Of a DNA stretch of 64,000 nucleotides, positions 7,911-16,558 are shown one piece after another. The position numbers and the translations under genes were made by a program. The stretch comes from Pseudomonadota bacterium. GTDB taxonomy: Bacteria > Pseudomonadota > Gammaproteobacteria > UBA5335. Positions within the stretch are counted from its first letter, which is position 1. Each line of letters begins with the position of its first letter. Location of the stretch: positions 50,653 through 114,652 of the forward strand of contig PKDC01000006.1 in NCBI GenBank assembly GCA_002862435.1, in the 5' to 3' direction. The notes beneath the pieces are model-generated. The model was not told the origin of the DNA. It saw only the letters and a program-made list of their open reading frames with translations, and did not search any database.

Positions 7911-8705
7911 GTGGCTCTTGCCAAGCGCCTCATCCCTTGCCTGGACGTTGACGGTGGACGGGTGGTCAAAGGCGTGCGCTTCGAAGGCCTGCGCGATGCC
8001 GGTGATCCGGTGGAAATCGCCCGGCGCTATGATGAACAGGGAGCGGACGAACTCGCTTTCCTCGACATCACCGCCAGCCACCAGGAACGGGATACCCTGC
8101 TGCATCTGGTGGAGGCCGTCGCCGCTCAGGTGTTCATCCCGTTGACCGTCGGCGGCGGTGTGCGCGATTGCGCCGATGTGCGGCGCCTGCTCAACGCCGG
8201 TGCCGACAAGATTTCGATCAACAGCGCGGCAGTGACCCGACCGGCGTTCATCGCAGAAGCCGCCGATCACTTCGGTTCCCAGTGCATCGTGGTGGCCATC
8301 GATGCCCGCCGCGTACCGGGAACGGATGCCGCCCCGCGCTGGGAAATCCACACCCACGGCGGACGCCGACCCACCGGACTGGATGCATTGGACTGGGCCG
8401 AGCGCATGGCCCGCGACGGGGCCGGGGAACTGCTGGTGACCAGCATGGACCGCGACGGCACCGGCTTGGGATTCGACAACGCACTCAACCGCGCCATCGC
8501 CGCGCGGGTCGAGGTGCCGATCATCGCCTCCGGCGGCGTGGGCAAGCTGGACCACTTGCGCGATGGCTTGCTGGTGGGCCATGCCGATGCCGTGCTGGCA
8601 GCCAGCATTTTCCACTTTGGCACCCACACCATCCCCGAAGCCAAGGCTTTCCTGGCCGCCGCCGGGCTGGAAATGCGCCTGGATCCATCGCAGGTGGGGC
8701 GATGA
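7911..8705 (+). CDS. hisF: Imidazole glycerol phosphate synthase, cyclase subunit
   Basis: Uses HisH-derived ammonia to convert PRFAR into imidazole-glycerol phosphate and AICAR. The start is a GTG at 7911 giving [22 protein letters not shown], the standard HisF start; the frame is open further upstream inside hisA, but that part is a shadow. Asp12 and the Asp of TSMDRDGTG are the catalytic acids; LTVGGGVRD and [10 protein letters not shown] are the phosphate loops. The 264 residues are a little longer than the usual 256. Its stop overlaps the hisI start (ATGA). Confidence 0.96.
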   Translation: MALAKRLIPCLDVDGGRVVKGVRFEGLRDAGDPVEIARRYDEQGADELAFLDITASHQERDTLLHLVEAVAAQVFIPLTVGGGVRDCADVRRLLNAGADKISINSAAVTRPAFIAEAADHFGSQCIVVAIDARRVPGTDAAPRWEIHTHGGRRPTGLDALDWAERMARDGAGELLVTSMDRDGTGLGFDNALNRAIAARVEVPIIASGGVGKLDHLRDGLLVGHADAVLAASIFHFGTHTIPEAKAFLAAAGLEMRLDPSQVGR

Positions 8706-9094
8706 ACGCGCCCGATCTGGACCGTGTGTGCTGGAACGCCGATGGCTTGGTGCCGGCCATTGCCCAGGACGCGGACAGCGGCCAGGTGCTGATGCTGGCC
8801 TGGATGAATCGGGCCGCCCTGACGGAAACCCTGGCCAGTGGCCGCGCCGTCTATTGGTCACGCTCGCGCCGCGCCCTGTGGCGCAAGGGAGAAACCTCCG
8901 GCCACAGCCAGCAGGTGCGCGAAGTGCGACTCGATTGCGACGGTGATGCCGTGCTGCTGAGGGTCACCCAAGCGGGCGGCATCGCGTGCCATACTGGACG
9001 CAGCAGCTGCTTCTTTCGCCGTTGGGAGCCAGCCAGTGGCTGGGAAACGATCGATCCGGTGCTGAAGGATCCGGAGGATATCTATGGCGCCTGA
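8702..9094 (+). CDS. hisI: Phosphoribosyl-AMP cyclohydrolase
   Basis: Opens the purine ring of PR-AMP in histidine synthesis. The 130 residues contain the family motifs [32 protein letters not shown] and the metal-binding DCDGD and [11 protein letters not shown] segments. The ATG at 8702 overlaps the hisF stop by four bases. HisI is monofunctional here; the HisE activity is in the next gene, as in Pseudomonas and betaproteobacteria rather than in enterics, where the two are fused. Confidence 0.96.
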   Translation: MNAPDLDRVCWNADGLVPAIAQDADSGQVLMLAWMNRAALTETLASGRAVYWSRSRRALWRKGETSGHSQQVREVRLDCDGDAVLLRVTQAGGIACHTGRSSCFFRRWEPASGWETIDPVLKDPEDIYGA

Positions 9095-9416
9095 AGCTGC
9101 ATTCGCGAGCTATCGCGCTCTAGTGACCACGCTCCAGGCGCGGCGCGGCGCGGACCCGCAGACCTCCTATGTGGCGCAGCTCTATGCCAAGGGGCTGGAT
9201 GCCATTCTCAAAAAAATTGGCGAGGAGGCGACCGAAACGGTCATGGCCGCCAAGGATGGGGTACCCGATGCCCTGATCCGGGAAGTGGCGGACCTGTGGT
9301 TCCACAGCCTGGTGCTGTTGGTTCACCTGGACCTGGATCCCGATGCCGTGTGGGCCGAACTCGCCCGCCGTCATGGGGTCTCAGGGCTTACTGAAAAAGC
9401 CGCGCGGGACCCTTGA
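9084..9416 (+). CDS. hisE: Phosphoribosyl-ATP pyrophosphatase
   Basis: Hydrolyses PR-ATP to PR-AMP, the second step of histidine synthesis. The 110 residues show the MazG-like all-alpha core with [17 protein letters not shown] (metal-binding Glu residues) and [13 protein letters not shown]. It overlaps the end of hisI by eleven bases, so it is translationally coupled. hisG, hisD and hisC are not in this window. Confidence 0.95.
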   Translation: MAPEAAFASYRALVTTLQARRGADPQTSYVAQLYAKGLDAILKKIGEEATETVMAAKDGVPDALIREVADLWFHSLVLLVHLDLDPDAVWAELARRHGVSGLTEKAARDP

Positions 9417-9438
9417 GCCCGGCGGAAGGAGCGTAGTG

Positions 9439-9684
9439 ATGTTCAGCGGCGTAAGTATTTGGCAACTTTTGATTCTACTGGTGATCGTGGTGCTGGTATT
9501 CGGCACCCGACGCCTGGGCAGCATGGGCAGCGATGTCGGCGAGGCCATCAAGAATTTCCGCTCGGCCATGTCCGATGGCGACAGCAACAAGCCGACGGCC
9601 AAAGCCCCCGAGGTCCTGCCCGGATCGGCCCCGACGGCCAGCGCGCCGGTCGAACCGAGCCGGGACGAATCCCGGCCGGGCTGA
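9439..9684 (+). CDS. tatA: Sec-independent translocase subunit TatA
   Basis: Pore-forming subunit of the twin-arginine pathway, which exports folded proteins. The 81 residues start [40 protein letters not shown]: one N-terminal membrane helix, the FGTRRL hinge and an amphipathic helix, followed by a polar tail rich in Pro, Ala and Ser. GGAAGGAG lies upstream at 9424-9431. It is 22 bases after hisE and probably belongs to the same transcript. OpgD at 23.7-25.3 kb is a likely substrate. Confidence 0.96.
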   Translation: MFSGVSIWQLLILLVIVVLVFGTRRLGSMGSDVGEAIKNFRSAMSDGDSNKPTAKAPEVLPGSAPTASAPVEPSRDESRPG

Positions 9685-9759
9685 TCCCCCAACCGTATCC
9701 CGCTGCCCCTGGGGCGGGATGCCACCGCAGCCCGGAGATTTCCGGGGAGAGATGCCGGC

Positions 9760-10101
9760 ATGTTCGATATCGGCTTCTGGGAGCTGGTTCTGGTTTTTGT
9801 GATTGCCCTTGTCGTGCTGGGACCGGAGCGTCTGCCTGCCGCCGCGCGTCAGGCGGGCCTCTGGGTGCGCCGGATCCGCAGTCTGGCCCATGTCGCGCAG
9901 CAGGAATTGGAGCGGGAGCTGAAAATCAGTGAACTGCGCCAGCAACTGCACGATAATCCGGACCTGAAAACCCTGCAGTCCGTGCGCGAGGATCTCCAGC
10001 GCCTGCGCCGTCTTCCGGCGCAATCAATCCAGCCGCCGCCACCCTCATCCCCGCCCGGGGAGCCCAACCCGAATCCATCGCCCCAGGATCCGCAGCCATG
10101 A
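9760..10101 (+). CDS. tatB: Sec-independent translocase subunit TatB
   Basis: Part of the TatBC receptor that binds twin-arginine signal peptides. The start MFDIGFWELVLVFVIALVVLGPERLPAAARQ is diagnostic: the membrane helix carries the GPERLP hinge that separates TatB from TatA. An amphipathic and coiled-coil helix follows (residues 30-85), and then a Pro-rich tail. At 113 residues it is on the short side for TatB. The stop overlaps tatC by four bases. Confidence 0.95.
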   Translation: MFDIGFWELVLVFVIALVVLGPERLPAAARQAGLWVRRIRSLAHVAQQELERELKISELRQQLHDNPDLKTLQSVREDLQRLRRLPAQSIQPPPPSSPPGEPNPNPSPQDPQP

Positions 10102-10877
10102 CCCCGGATGAGCCCGGCGAAGCCTTCCCCGAGCAACCTTTCCTGACCCATCTGATCGAGTTGCGCAGTCGTTTGCTGCGTTGCCTGTGGGCCGTGGGTA
10201 TTTTGCTGGTGCCGCTGACCGTTTTCGCCAACCGGCTGTTTTCCATCCTGGCAGCGCCCATGCTGGCCAAGCTCCCGATCGGCAACAGCCTGATCGCGAC
10301 CCAAGTGGTGACGCCCTTCCTGACCCCGTTCAAACTGGCTGCCGTCACGGCCGTGTTCATGGCCATGCCCTACCTGCTGTGGCAGGTCTGGTCCTTCGTC
10401 GCGCCCGGGCTCTACCAGCACGAGAAGCGCTTCGCCTATCCGATGCTGGTGATGAGCATCGTGCTGTTCTATGCCGGCGTGGCGTTCGCCTTTTTCATCG
10501 CCCTGCCCATCACCTTCGGCTTCATCACCCGCACCGCGCCCGACGGGGTGGCGGTGATGACCGACATCGCCAGCTATCTGGATTTCACGCTCACCGTCTT
10601 TTTCGCCTTCGGCCTCGCCTTCCAGATCCCGGTGCTCACAGTGCTCCTGGCGTGGGCCGGCATCACCACCCCCCAGGCCATGACACGGGCCCGGCCCTAT
10701 GTGCTGGTGGGCGCTTTCACGGTGGGCATGTTGCTCACGCCACCGGATGTGTTTTCCCAGACTCTGCTGGCCTTGCCGACCTATCTGCTCTACGAGGTGG
10801 GCATCGTGCTCGCCCGGATCATGGTCCCCGGCGCCCGCGAGGTGGATGCGCAGCGCCAGGACTCCAAGACCTCCTGA
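10098..10877 (+). CDS. tatC: Sec-independent translocase subunit TatC
   Basis: Six-helix membrane core of the Tat receptor. The 259 residues contain the N-terminal FLTHLIELRSRLLRCL signature that contacts the twin-arginine motif, the first periplasmic loop ending in VTPFLTPFKLA, the segment PYLLWQVWSFVAPGLYQHEKR and the C-terminal TPPDVFSQTLLALP. The ATG overlaps the tatB stop. It closes the hisBHAFIE-tatABC run and converges on the M16 peptidase gene. Confidence 0.97.
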   Translation: MTPDEPGEAFPEQPFLTHLIELRSRLLRCLWAVGILLVPLTVFANRLFSILAAPMLAKLPIGNSLIATQVVTPFLTPFKLAAVTAVFMAMPYLLWQVWSFVAPGLYQHEKRFAYPMLVMSIVLFYAGVAFAFFIALPITFGFITRTAPDGVAVMTDIASYLDFTLTVFFAFGLAFQIPVLTVLLAWAGITTPQAMTRARPYVLVGAFTVGMLLTPPDVFSQTLLALPTYLLYEVGIVLARIMVPGAREVDAQRQDSKTS

Positions 10878-10920
10878 ACAGGCCGGCCGCCCCGACCCGA
10901 CCAATGGGTGTCGAAGGGGT

Positions 10921-13749
10921 TCAGCGCACCGGCTGGCCGTCGGTATCCACCACCTGCACCTCACCCCAGCCCAGCGCCCTCACCTCGGCCTCGATTTTCT
11001 TCAGATCCCCGACCACCACCCAGGTGAGCTGCTGCGGATCGATCCAGGCGCGCGCCACCTCGCCGGTCTGTTGAGGGGTCAGCGCGCGGATGTCCCGCAC
11101 AAAATTGGCATAATAATGATCCGGCAGGCCGTATAGCACCAGATTCTCGATGCCACCCGCCACCTGAGCCGCCGTTTCGAACTGGCCGGGAAGCTTCAGG
11201 GTCATGTTCTTCTGGGCCTTGCCCAACTCCTCTGCGGTGACCGGCTTGGATCCCAGAATGGCGCCAATCTCCGTCGCCATCTCGCGCATGGCCGCGGCAG
11301 TCTTGTCGCGCTGCACCGGGGCGTACAGCATCCAGGGGCGCTGGCCCTTGGCATCGCCGAGCGTGGAGCCGGCGCCATAGGCCCAGCCCTTCTGTTCACG
11401 CAGATTGAAATTGATGCGCGAAGTAAACATGCCGCCCAACACCGCATTGACCGCCCGGAAGGCCAGGTCGTCCGCATGGCCGGTGGGTGCGATGAGCTCT
11501 CCAGCCATGATCATGGATTGGGCGTAGTCGGGTCGGTCGATCAGGAAGATGCGCGGCTTCTCGGGCCGCAGCCGCGTTGGCAGGACAGGCGTGGTCACCG
11601 CATCCTCAGGCGCTTTCCAGTCCCCGAAGACCCGCTCCACCTGAGCCTTCAGGGTCGCCAGATCCACATCCCCGACCGCGACCAGCACCGCGTCCTTGGG
11701 ATGCACATGGCGTCGGTAGAAGTTGCGTAGATCATCTGCCTTGGCTTCCCGGATCACCTCTTCCCGGCCACTGCCCGTGAGCGGCTGCCCATAGGGGTGA
11801 TCGAGCCCGTAAAGCAGCGGAGGCAGCACACGCTGCGCCATGCTCGAGGGCTTGGTCTTCTCCTGCGCGATGGCTGCCAGGCGCTGTTCCTTGAGCAGGG
11901 CCAGGCGATCCTCGGGGAAAGCTGGATCACGCACAATCTCGGCAAACAGGGTCAAGGCGGGTTCAAGCGTCTCGCGCAGCGCCGACAGGCCTATCACCCC
12001 CGCATCCAGCTCCGCAGAAGCCCCAATCTCGGCCCCCAGGCGTTCCTTTTCCGCAGCGATCTGTTGCGCATCCTGCCGGCTGCTGCCTTCTTCCAGCATG
12101 TCCAGCGTCAGGCCGGCCAGCCCGGAGCGGCGCGGGTCGTCACTGGCAAAACCGGCAGACACCATCAGTTCCAGCTCCACCGTGGGCGCATTGGGCCGAC
12201 GCGCGAGCACGACCGTCAGGCCATTGTCCAGCCGGGTCCGTTCCAGGGCGGGGAAATTCAGATCGGGCGGCGTGCCGGTGACGGGCACGGCGCTGCGATT
12301 CACGTCTTCGCCCACGGCGGCGTAGGTCGGGTACGGGTCGACGGTAATGGTCAGCCGCCCCTCACCCAGCCAGGACTGCGCCACGGCGCGCAACTGTTCG
12401 GGGGTCGCTTCCCGCAGGCGATTGAGATCGGTCTTCCAGGCGTCGGGGGCTCCCCCCAGGGTCTGGCTTCCCGCCAACACCTGGGCCTTGCCGGCAAAGC
12501 CGCCGACCTTCTCGATGCCACGCAGGAATCCGGACAACGCGCCCATCCGTGCCCGCGCCAGCTCATCCACGGTCGGCCCTTCCTTGGCAAAGCGGGCCAG
12601 CTCCTCGTTGGCCACTGCCTCGATGCGCGCCAGGTCGGCTCCGGGTCGAGCGGTCGCCATCAAATACACTTGCGAACCCAGTTCACCGGGATCAAGCCCC
12701 AGGCTCACGTCGGTGGCCAGTTGCTCCTGCTCCACCAGGCGCCGATGCAGCCGAGAGGTCTTACCGGATCCCAGCACGGTGGTCGCCAGATCGAGCACCG
12801 GCAGGTCCGCGTGCCCCCATTCGGGCACATTCCACACCGCATACAGACGGCCCTGGGCCACGCGGTCCTGCAGGCTCACGCGGCGTGGCTGCGCCAGTGG
12901 CGCGAAGTCCTTGGCGGGGCGCGTCACCGACGGTCCCGGCGGGATGCTGCCGAACGCCTGCCGCGCCTTGGCGATCGCCGTGTCCGTGTCCACATCCCCC
13001 GCGATCACCAGCACCGCATTGGTCGGACCGTAGTAGGTCTTGAACCATTCATGCACGTCCTCCACCTTGGCCTGATCCAGATCTTCCATGGCGCCGATCG
13101 TGGTCCAGGAATACGGGTGGCCGGCGGGATAGGTGTTCTTCGCAATCAGCTCCCACACTTTGCCGTAGGGCGCGCTTTCACGCTGGCGTTTTTCGTTTTT
13201 CACCACCGCGCGCTGTTCATCGAGCTTGCCCTGGTCGATGGCGCCGAGCAGATGGCCCATGCGGTCGGACTCCATCCACAGGGCGAGATCAAGTGCCGGC
13301 GCGGGGACGTTCTGGAAATAGTTGGTGCGGTCGCGGCTGGTGGTACCGTTCATTTCGGTCGCCCCGACCTGCTCGAAGGGGCGGAAATAATCGTCGTTGA
13401 AATGCTCCGTGCCGTTGAACATCAGGTGCTCGAACAGATGGGCAAAGCCGGTCTTGCCAGCTACTTCGTTCTTGGAACCGACGTGATACCAGACGGTCAC
13501 GTTGACGATTGGCGTCTTGTGATCCTCATGGACGATCACCGTCAGCCCGTTGTCGAGCACCACTTTGCGAAAGGGAATATCCACCGGGGCCATCTCCTGA
13601 ACGGGGGTTGAAGCCGGCGCATCGGCCGCCGGAGCCGACGGCGACGCCGGGGGTGGAGCGGGTTCGGGCGCCTCCCGCGAGCATCCTGCAACGCCCAGCA
13701 GCAATGCGGCCAGTACCGCCGTCGATTGCCATTCCCGCCGCTTGCTCAT
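10921..13749 (-). CDS. Double-domain M16 family metallopeptidase, lipoprotein
   Basis: A 942-residue protein with a lipoprotein signal peptide (lipobox LGVAGC, lipidated Cys23), so it should sit in the periplasm anchored to a membrane. The first M16 domain carries the inverted zinc motif HLFEH at 104-108, with the third ligand expected in the NEKRQRESAPYG region about 75 residues later. A second, non-catalytic M16 repeat starts around residue 500 (ERTRLDNGLTVVLARRPNAP) and lacks HxxEH. This is the pitrilysin/PqqL-like arrangement in one chain. The substrate is unknown; related proteins degrade peptides in the envelope. The Pro/Ala-rich linker at residues 25-55 separates the anchor from the catalytic part. 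Confidence 0.93.
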   Translation of the reverse strand: MSKRREWQSTAVLAALLLGVAGCSREAPEPAPPPASPSAPAADAPASTPVQEMAPVDIPFRKVVLDNGLTVIVHEDHKTPIVNVTVWYHVGSKNEVAGKTGFAHLFEHLMFNGTEHFNDDYFRPFEQVGATEMNGTTSRDRTNYFQNVPAPALDLALWMESDRMGHLLGAIDQGKLDEQRAVVKNEKRQRESAPYGKVWELIAKNTYPAGHPYSWTTIGAMEDLDQAKVEDVHEWFKTYYGPTNAVLVIAGDVDTDTAIAKARQAFGSIPPGPSVTRPAKDFAPLAQPRRVSLQDRVAQGRLYAVWNVPEWGHADLPVLDLATTVLGSGKTSRLHRRLVEQEQLATDVSLGLDPGELGSQVYLMATARPGADLARIEAVANEELARFAKEGPTVDELARARMGALSGFLRGIEKVGGFAGKAQVLAGSQTLGGAPDAWKTDLNRLREATPEQLRAVAQSWLGEGRLTITVDPYPTYAAVGEDVNRSAVPVTGTPPDLNFPALERTRLDNGLTVVLARRPNAPTVELELMVSAGFASDDPRRSGLAGLTLDMLEEGSSRQDAQQIAAEKERLGAEIGASAELDAGVIGLSALRETLEPALTLFAEIVRDPAFPEDRLALLKEQRLAAIAQEKTKPSSMAQRVLPPLLYGLDHPYGQPLTGSGREEVIREAKADDLRNFYRRHVHPKDAVLVAVGDVDLATLKAQVERVFGDWKAPEDAVTTPVLPTRLRPEKPRIFLIDRPDYAQSMIMAGELIAPTGHADDLAFRAVNAVLGGMFTSRINFNLREQKGWAYGAGSTLGDAKGQRPWMLYAPVQRDKTAAAMREMATEIGAILGSKPVTAEELGKAQKNMTLKLPGQFETAAQVAGGIENLVLYGLPDHYYANFVRDIRALTPQQTGEVARAWIDPQQLTWVVVGDLKKIEAEVRALGWGEVQVVDTDGQPVR

Positions 13750-13849
13750 CCGCTCCGCTCCTCAGTTGTTCAAAAGCGTCTGTTTGACGATCCATGGGAC
13801 AATCAGACGATTTCCCCAGCAACCGTCACCATGACGGGAGTGAGGTGAT

Positions 13850-14638
13850 TTGGAAAGCCTTTTGTTCTATCTCATCGCCGGTGCCCTGGCGGGCATTCTG
13901 GGCGGCCTGCTGGGTATCGGCGGCGGCATGATATTGGTGCCGGTGCTGGTCTACACGCTGCCGGCGCAGGGTGCTGCGCCTGAAGTGGTAATGCAAACGG
14001 CTTTGGGCACCTCTCTCGCCACCATCACCCTCACCGCCGTGTCTTCCATCCGCGCCCACCACCAGCGCGGCAGCGTGCCTTGGACCTTGGTTCGCCAGAT
14101 GACGCCCGGCATCCTCATCGGCACCCTGCTCAGCGCCAGCCTGGCCGCCCAACTGCCCGGCCCCATCCTGCGGCGCGGATTCGGGCTGTTCCTGCTGTTC
14201 ATCGCCGTACGCAGCCTGCGCCCCCCGCGGCAGACCGCCAGGCGCTCGCTACCGGGCACCCTTGCCCTGATGGGCGCGGGAGGCATCATTGGCCTGCTTT
14301 CCGGCCTGGTCGGCATCGGTGGCGGCTCGCTGACCATGCCCTATCTCTACCATCGCGGCCTGGAATTGCGCTCCGCCATCGGCGCCGCAGCCGCCTGTGG
14401 ACTGCCCATCGCCCTGGCCGGCAGCCTGGGGTATCTCCTGGCGGGCCGGCATGTGGCAGGGCTCGCGCCGAACAGCAGCGGATTTCTCCATTGGCCCGCC
14501 ATCGCCGGCATGGGCGCCGCCACGCTGCTGTGCGCGCCCTATGGTGCCCGGCTGGCCCACCGCCTGCCGGAGCGCTGGGTGCGGGCCATCTTTGCCGTTT
14601 TTGCCACCCTCATTGGCTTGCGCATGCTCTGGGGCTGA
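13850..14638 (+). CDS. TauE/SafE family membrane permease
   Basis: A 262-residue protein starting at TTG with a strong GAGGTGA ribosome-binding site a few bases upstream. Eight or so hydrophobic segments contain the two internal repeats of the family, each with a glycine-rich loop: GGLLGIGGGMILVPVLV (residues 20-38) and GLLSGLVGIGGGSLTMPYLYHRG (about 147-170). TauE/SafE proteins export sulfite, sulfoacetate or related small anions. The substrate here cannot be read from sequence; no sulfur-oxidation genes are adjacent. It diverges from the M16 gene across about 100 bases. Confidence 0.9.
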   Translation: MESLLFYLIAGALAGILGGLLGIGGGMILVPVLVYTLPAQGAAPEVVMQTALGTSLATITLTAVSSIRAHHQRGSVPWTLVRQMTPGILIGTLLSASLAAQLPGPILRRGFGLFLLFIAVRSLRPPRQTARRSLPGTLALMGAGGIIGLLSGLVGIGGGSLTMPYLYHRGLELRSAIGAAAACGLPIALAGSLGYLLAGRHVAGLAPNSSGFLHWPAIAGMGAATLLCAPYGARLAHRLPERWVRAIFAVFATLIGLRMLWG

Positions 14639-14748
14639 AAGCGGGGAGGTCCTGACCTCAAGCCGCGAGCGCATCCTCTTGCCGGGTATCCAGCGGCCGC
14701 ATGCCCAGCCTCGCTCGCGCAGGCCGCCGCCTGAAACCCCATACGGGT

Positions 14749-16161
14749 TTATTTGATGACCAAGAACAAGGTGCCCGGACCCCGATTGAGCGTCACCAAC
14801 AAGGTGTCCTGGCCCTTCACTGCGCGCTGGAATTCCGCCACGCTGCGCACGGGCCGGCGATTGATCGCCGTGATCACATCCCCAGGACGCAAACCATTGC
14901 GCGCGGCGGGCGATTGCGGCTTCACATCGCTCACCTCCACACCTGAGCCTTCCTCGGCAGGGCCGAATTGCGCGCCCTCCAGCTTGGCGTTGGCGACTGT
15001 GGCCGCGGCATTGGCGGCTTCCTTGAGTTCCGCCGCCTCACCCACCGAGGTGTTGATGACCTGACGCTTACCATTGCGCTGGATTTCCAACGTCAGCTTG
15101 TCGCCCACCCGCAGCAGGCCGATGGTGTTGCGCAGGTCGCGATAGCTCTGCACGCCACGACCATTGATGGTCATGATGACATCCTCGGCCTTGATCCCCG
15201 CCTTGTCCGCGGCCGAGCCGGGCTGCACCTGGGCCACCAGCACGCCCGCATTGCTGCTCAAGCCAAAGGCCTTGGCCAGATCGGGGGTGATGTTCTGCAC
15301 CACGACCCCCAGCCGGCCGCGCTTGACCTCACCGTACTGGATGAGCTGCTGCATGACCTGGCGGGCGATATTGGCCGGCACGGCAAAACCAATGCCGATA
15401 TTGCCGCCGCTGCGGGAAAGAATGGCTGAATTGAGCCCGATCAGTTCACCCTGGAAATTGACCAAAGCGCCCCCCGAATTGCCGGGATTGATGGATGCGT
15501 CGGTCTGGATGTAGTCCTGGAAGCTGTCCGGATCGCCGATGCCCGAACGACCGGTGGCGCTGACGATGCCGGAGGTGACGGTATGGCGCAGACCGAAGGG
15601 ATTGCCGATGGCCACCACAAAATCCCCTGGGCGGGCCTTGTCGGAGTCCGCCAGGGACAATTCAGTCAGATTCGGGGCCTCGATCTGGATCAGGGCGACA
15701 TCGGTCTCCTCGTCGGCGCCGATCACCTTGGCGGTGAATTCGCGCTCATCATTGAGGTTGACCTTGATTTCGTCCGCACCCTTGATCACATGCGCGTTGG
15801 TGAGGATATAGCCTTTGCGCGCATCGACGATCACCCCCGAGCCCAGGCTCTGGGTTTCCTGGGTTTGCGGTCCGTCGGGCATGCCGAAGAAGCGCCGGAA
15901 GTTAGGATCCTCGAACATCGGGTGATCCATCAGGGGATTGCGCACCTCGGTGGTTCCCCGCGTGGCGATGTTGACCACCGCTGGGCTGATCTTCTCCAGC
16001 AAGGGCGCGAGTGAAGGCACCCCCTGGCTGTTCAGCACCTGCCATGGCACGGCGGCTGGCGCCGGGAACGGCGCCGCACACAGCAAACTCGCCGTCAACA
16101 CCAGGCTCGACAACACTTTCTGGTGTCGAACACCGCCCATTTCCATGGAAACCACCTTCAT
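14749..16161 (-). CDS. Periplasmic serine protease/chaperone, DegP/MucD (Do) family
   Basis: Degrades misfolded envelope proteins. A signal peptide (residues 1-37) precedes the mature chain. The trypsin-like triad is His124 (TNAHV), Asp154 (ETDVALI) and Ser229 (NPGNSGGA). Two PDZ domains follow, from about residue 270 (GRLGVVVQNITPDLA) and about 385 to the end. The 470 residues match MucD/DegP of pseudomonads. The ATG at 16161 has AGAGG 8 bases upstream; an inner ATG at 16146 is also possible. It is followed by a short intergenic region and then the convergent safE-like gene. One NrdR-like box (16326-16341) lies upstream, in the region shared with nrdJ. Confidence 0.93.
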   Translation of the reverse strand: MKVVSMEMGGVRHQKVLSSLVLTASLLCAAPFPAPAAVPWQVLNSQGVPSLAPLLEKISPAVVNIATRGTTEVRNPLMDHPMFEDPNFRRFFGMPDGPQTQETQSLGSGVIVDARKGYILTNAHVIKGADEIKVNLNDEREFTAKVIGADEETDVALIQIEAPNLTELSLADSDKARPGDFVVAIGNPFGLRHTVTSGIVSATGRSGIGDPDSFQDYIQTDASINPGNSGGALVNFQGELIGLNSAILSRSGGNIGIGFAVPANIARQVMQQLIQYGEVKRGRLGVVVQNITPDLAKAFGLSSNAGVLVAQVQPGSAADKAGIKAEDVIMTINGRGVQSYRDLRNTIGLLRVGDKLTLEIQRNGKRQVINTSVGEAAELKEAANAAATVANAKLEGAQFGPAEEGSGVEVSDVKPQSPAARNGLRPGDVITAINRRPVRSVAEFQRAVKGQDTLLVTLNRGPGTLFLVIK

Positions 16162-16325
16162 GCCAACACCTCTTCATCAATCCGGGAACCCATGGACACC
16201 GACGCAATTTCGGGCCCTATCAGGGGATGGGCATGGGACAGAGTGCCCCGCATTTCGTTCCGCAACGGCTGCGACTATAGCCCAAACATCCCCCCTTCGA
16301 GCAATCCGGCCAACGGTGCAGACAA

Positions 16326-16341
16326 ACACAAGATGTTGTGC
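16326..16341. promoter_or_regulatory. NrdR-like box, distal
   Basis: ACACAAGATGTTGTGC is an almost perfect inverted repeat that fits the NrdR box consensus (ACACwATATaTwGTGT type). The same 13-base core recurs at 16498-16510, 170 bases downstream, beside the nrdJ start. NrdR is the zinc-finger/ATP-cone repressor of ribonucleotide reductase genes, and its sites usually come in pairs. Confidence 0.7.
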
Positions 16342-16454
16342 CGCCGCACGCCCAAGCAAAACGCTCTAGCGCACCATGCAGAAATCGTCAAGAAATATGC
16401 AACCAATTGTATTTAAACAATTTTAAAGGAAGTCATTGTTTTAAAAGAGGTCAT

Positions 16455-16483
16455 TTGACAGCGGCCTTGAGGGCGCCTAGGCT
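16455..16483 (+). promoter_or_regulatory. Putative sigma-70 promoter of nrdJ
   Basis: TTGACA (16455-16460) is a perfect -35 element, followed by a 17-base spacer and TAGGCT (16478-16483) as a weak -10. Transcription would begin near 16490, immediately before the proximal NrdR-like box, which is a sensible place for repression. Confidence 0.55.
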
Positions 16484-16495
16484 TTGCTCTGCGCA

Positions 16496-16511
16496 TCACA
16501 AGATGTTGTAC
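16496..16511. promoter_or_regulatory. NrdR-like box, proximal to nrdJ
   Basis: TCACAAGATGTTGTAC repeats the core of the distal box. It would lie just downstream of the predicted transcription start and about 48 bases before the chosen GTG start of nrdJ, so bound NrdR would block transcription. Confidence 0.7.
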
Positions 16512-16558
16512 ATGAATTCCCATTCCAGATGCGTAGTCCCCGCAAGGAGCACCCGCCC

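Noticed and set aside
8168..9094. A 308-residue frame ending in HisI
   Set aside because: The first 178 residues overlap hisF in another frame and have no homology features; hisI starts at 8702.
11797..13611. A 604-residue plus-strand open frame
   Set aside because: It is entirely antisense to the M16 peptidase gene; long frames on the opposite strand are common in GC-rich coding DNA. It has no ribosome-binding site or family motifs.
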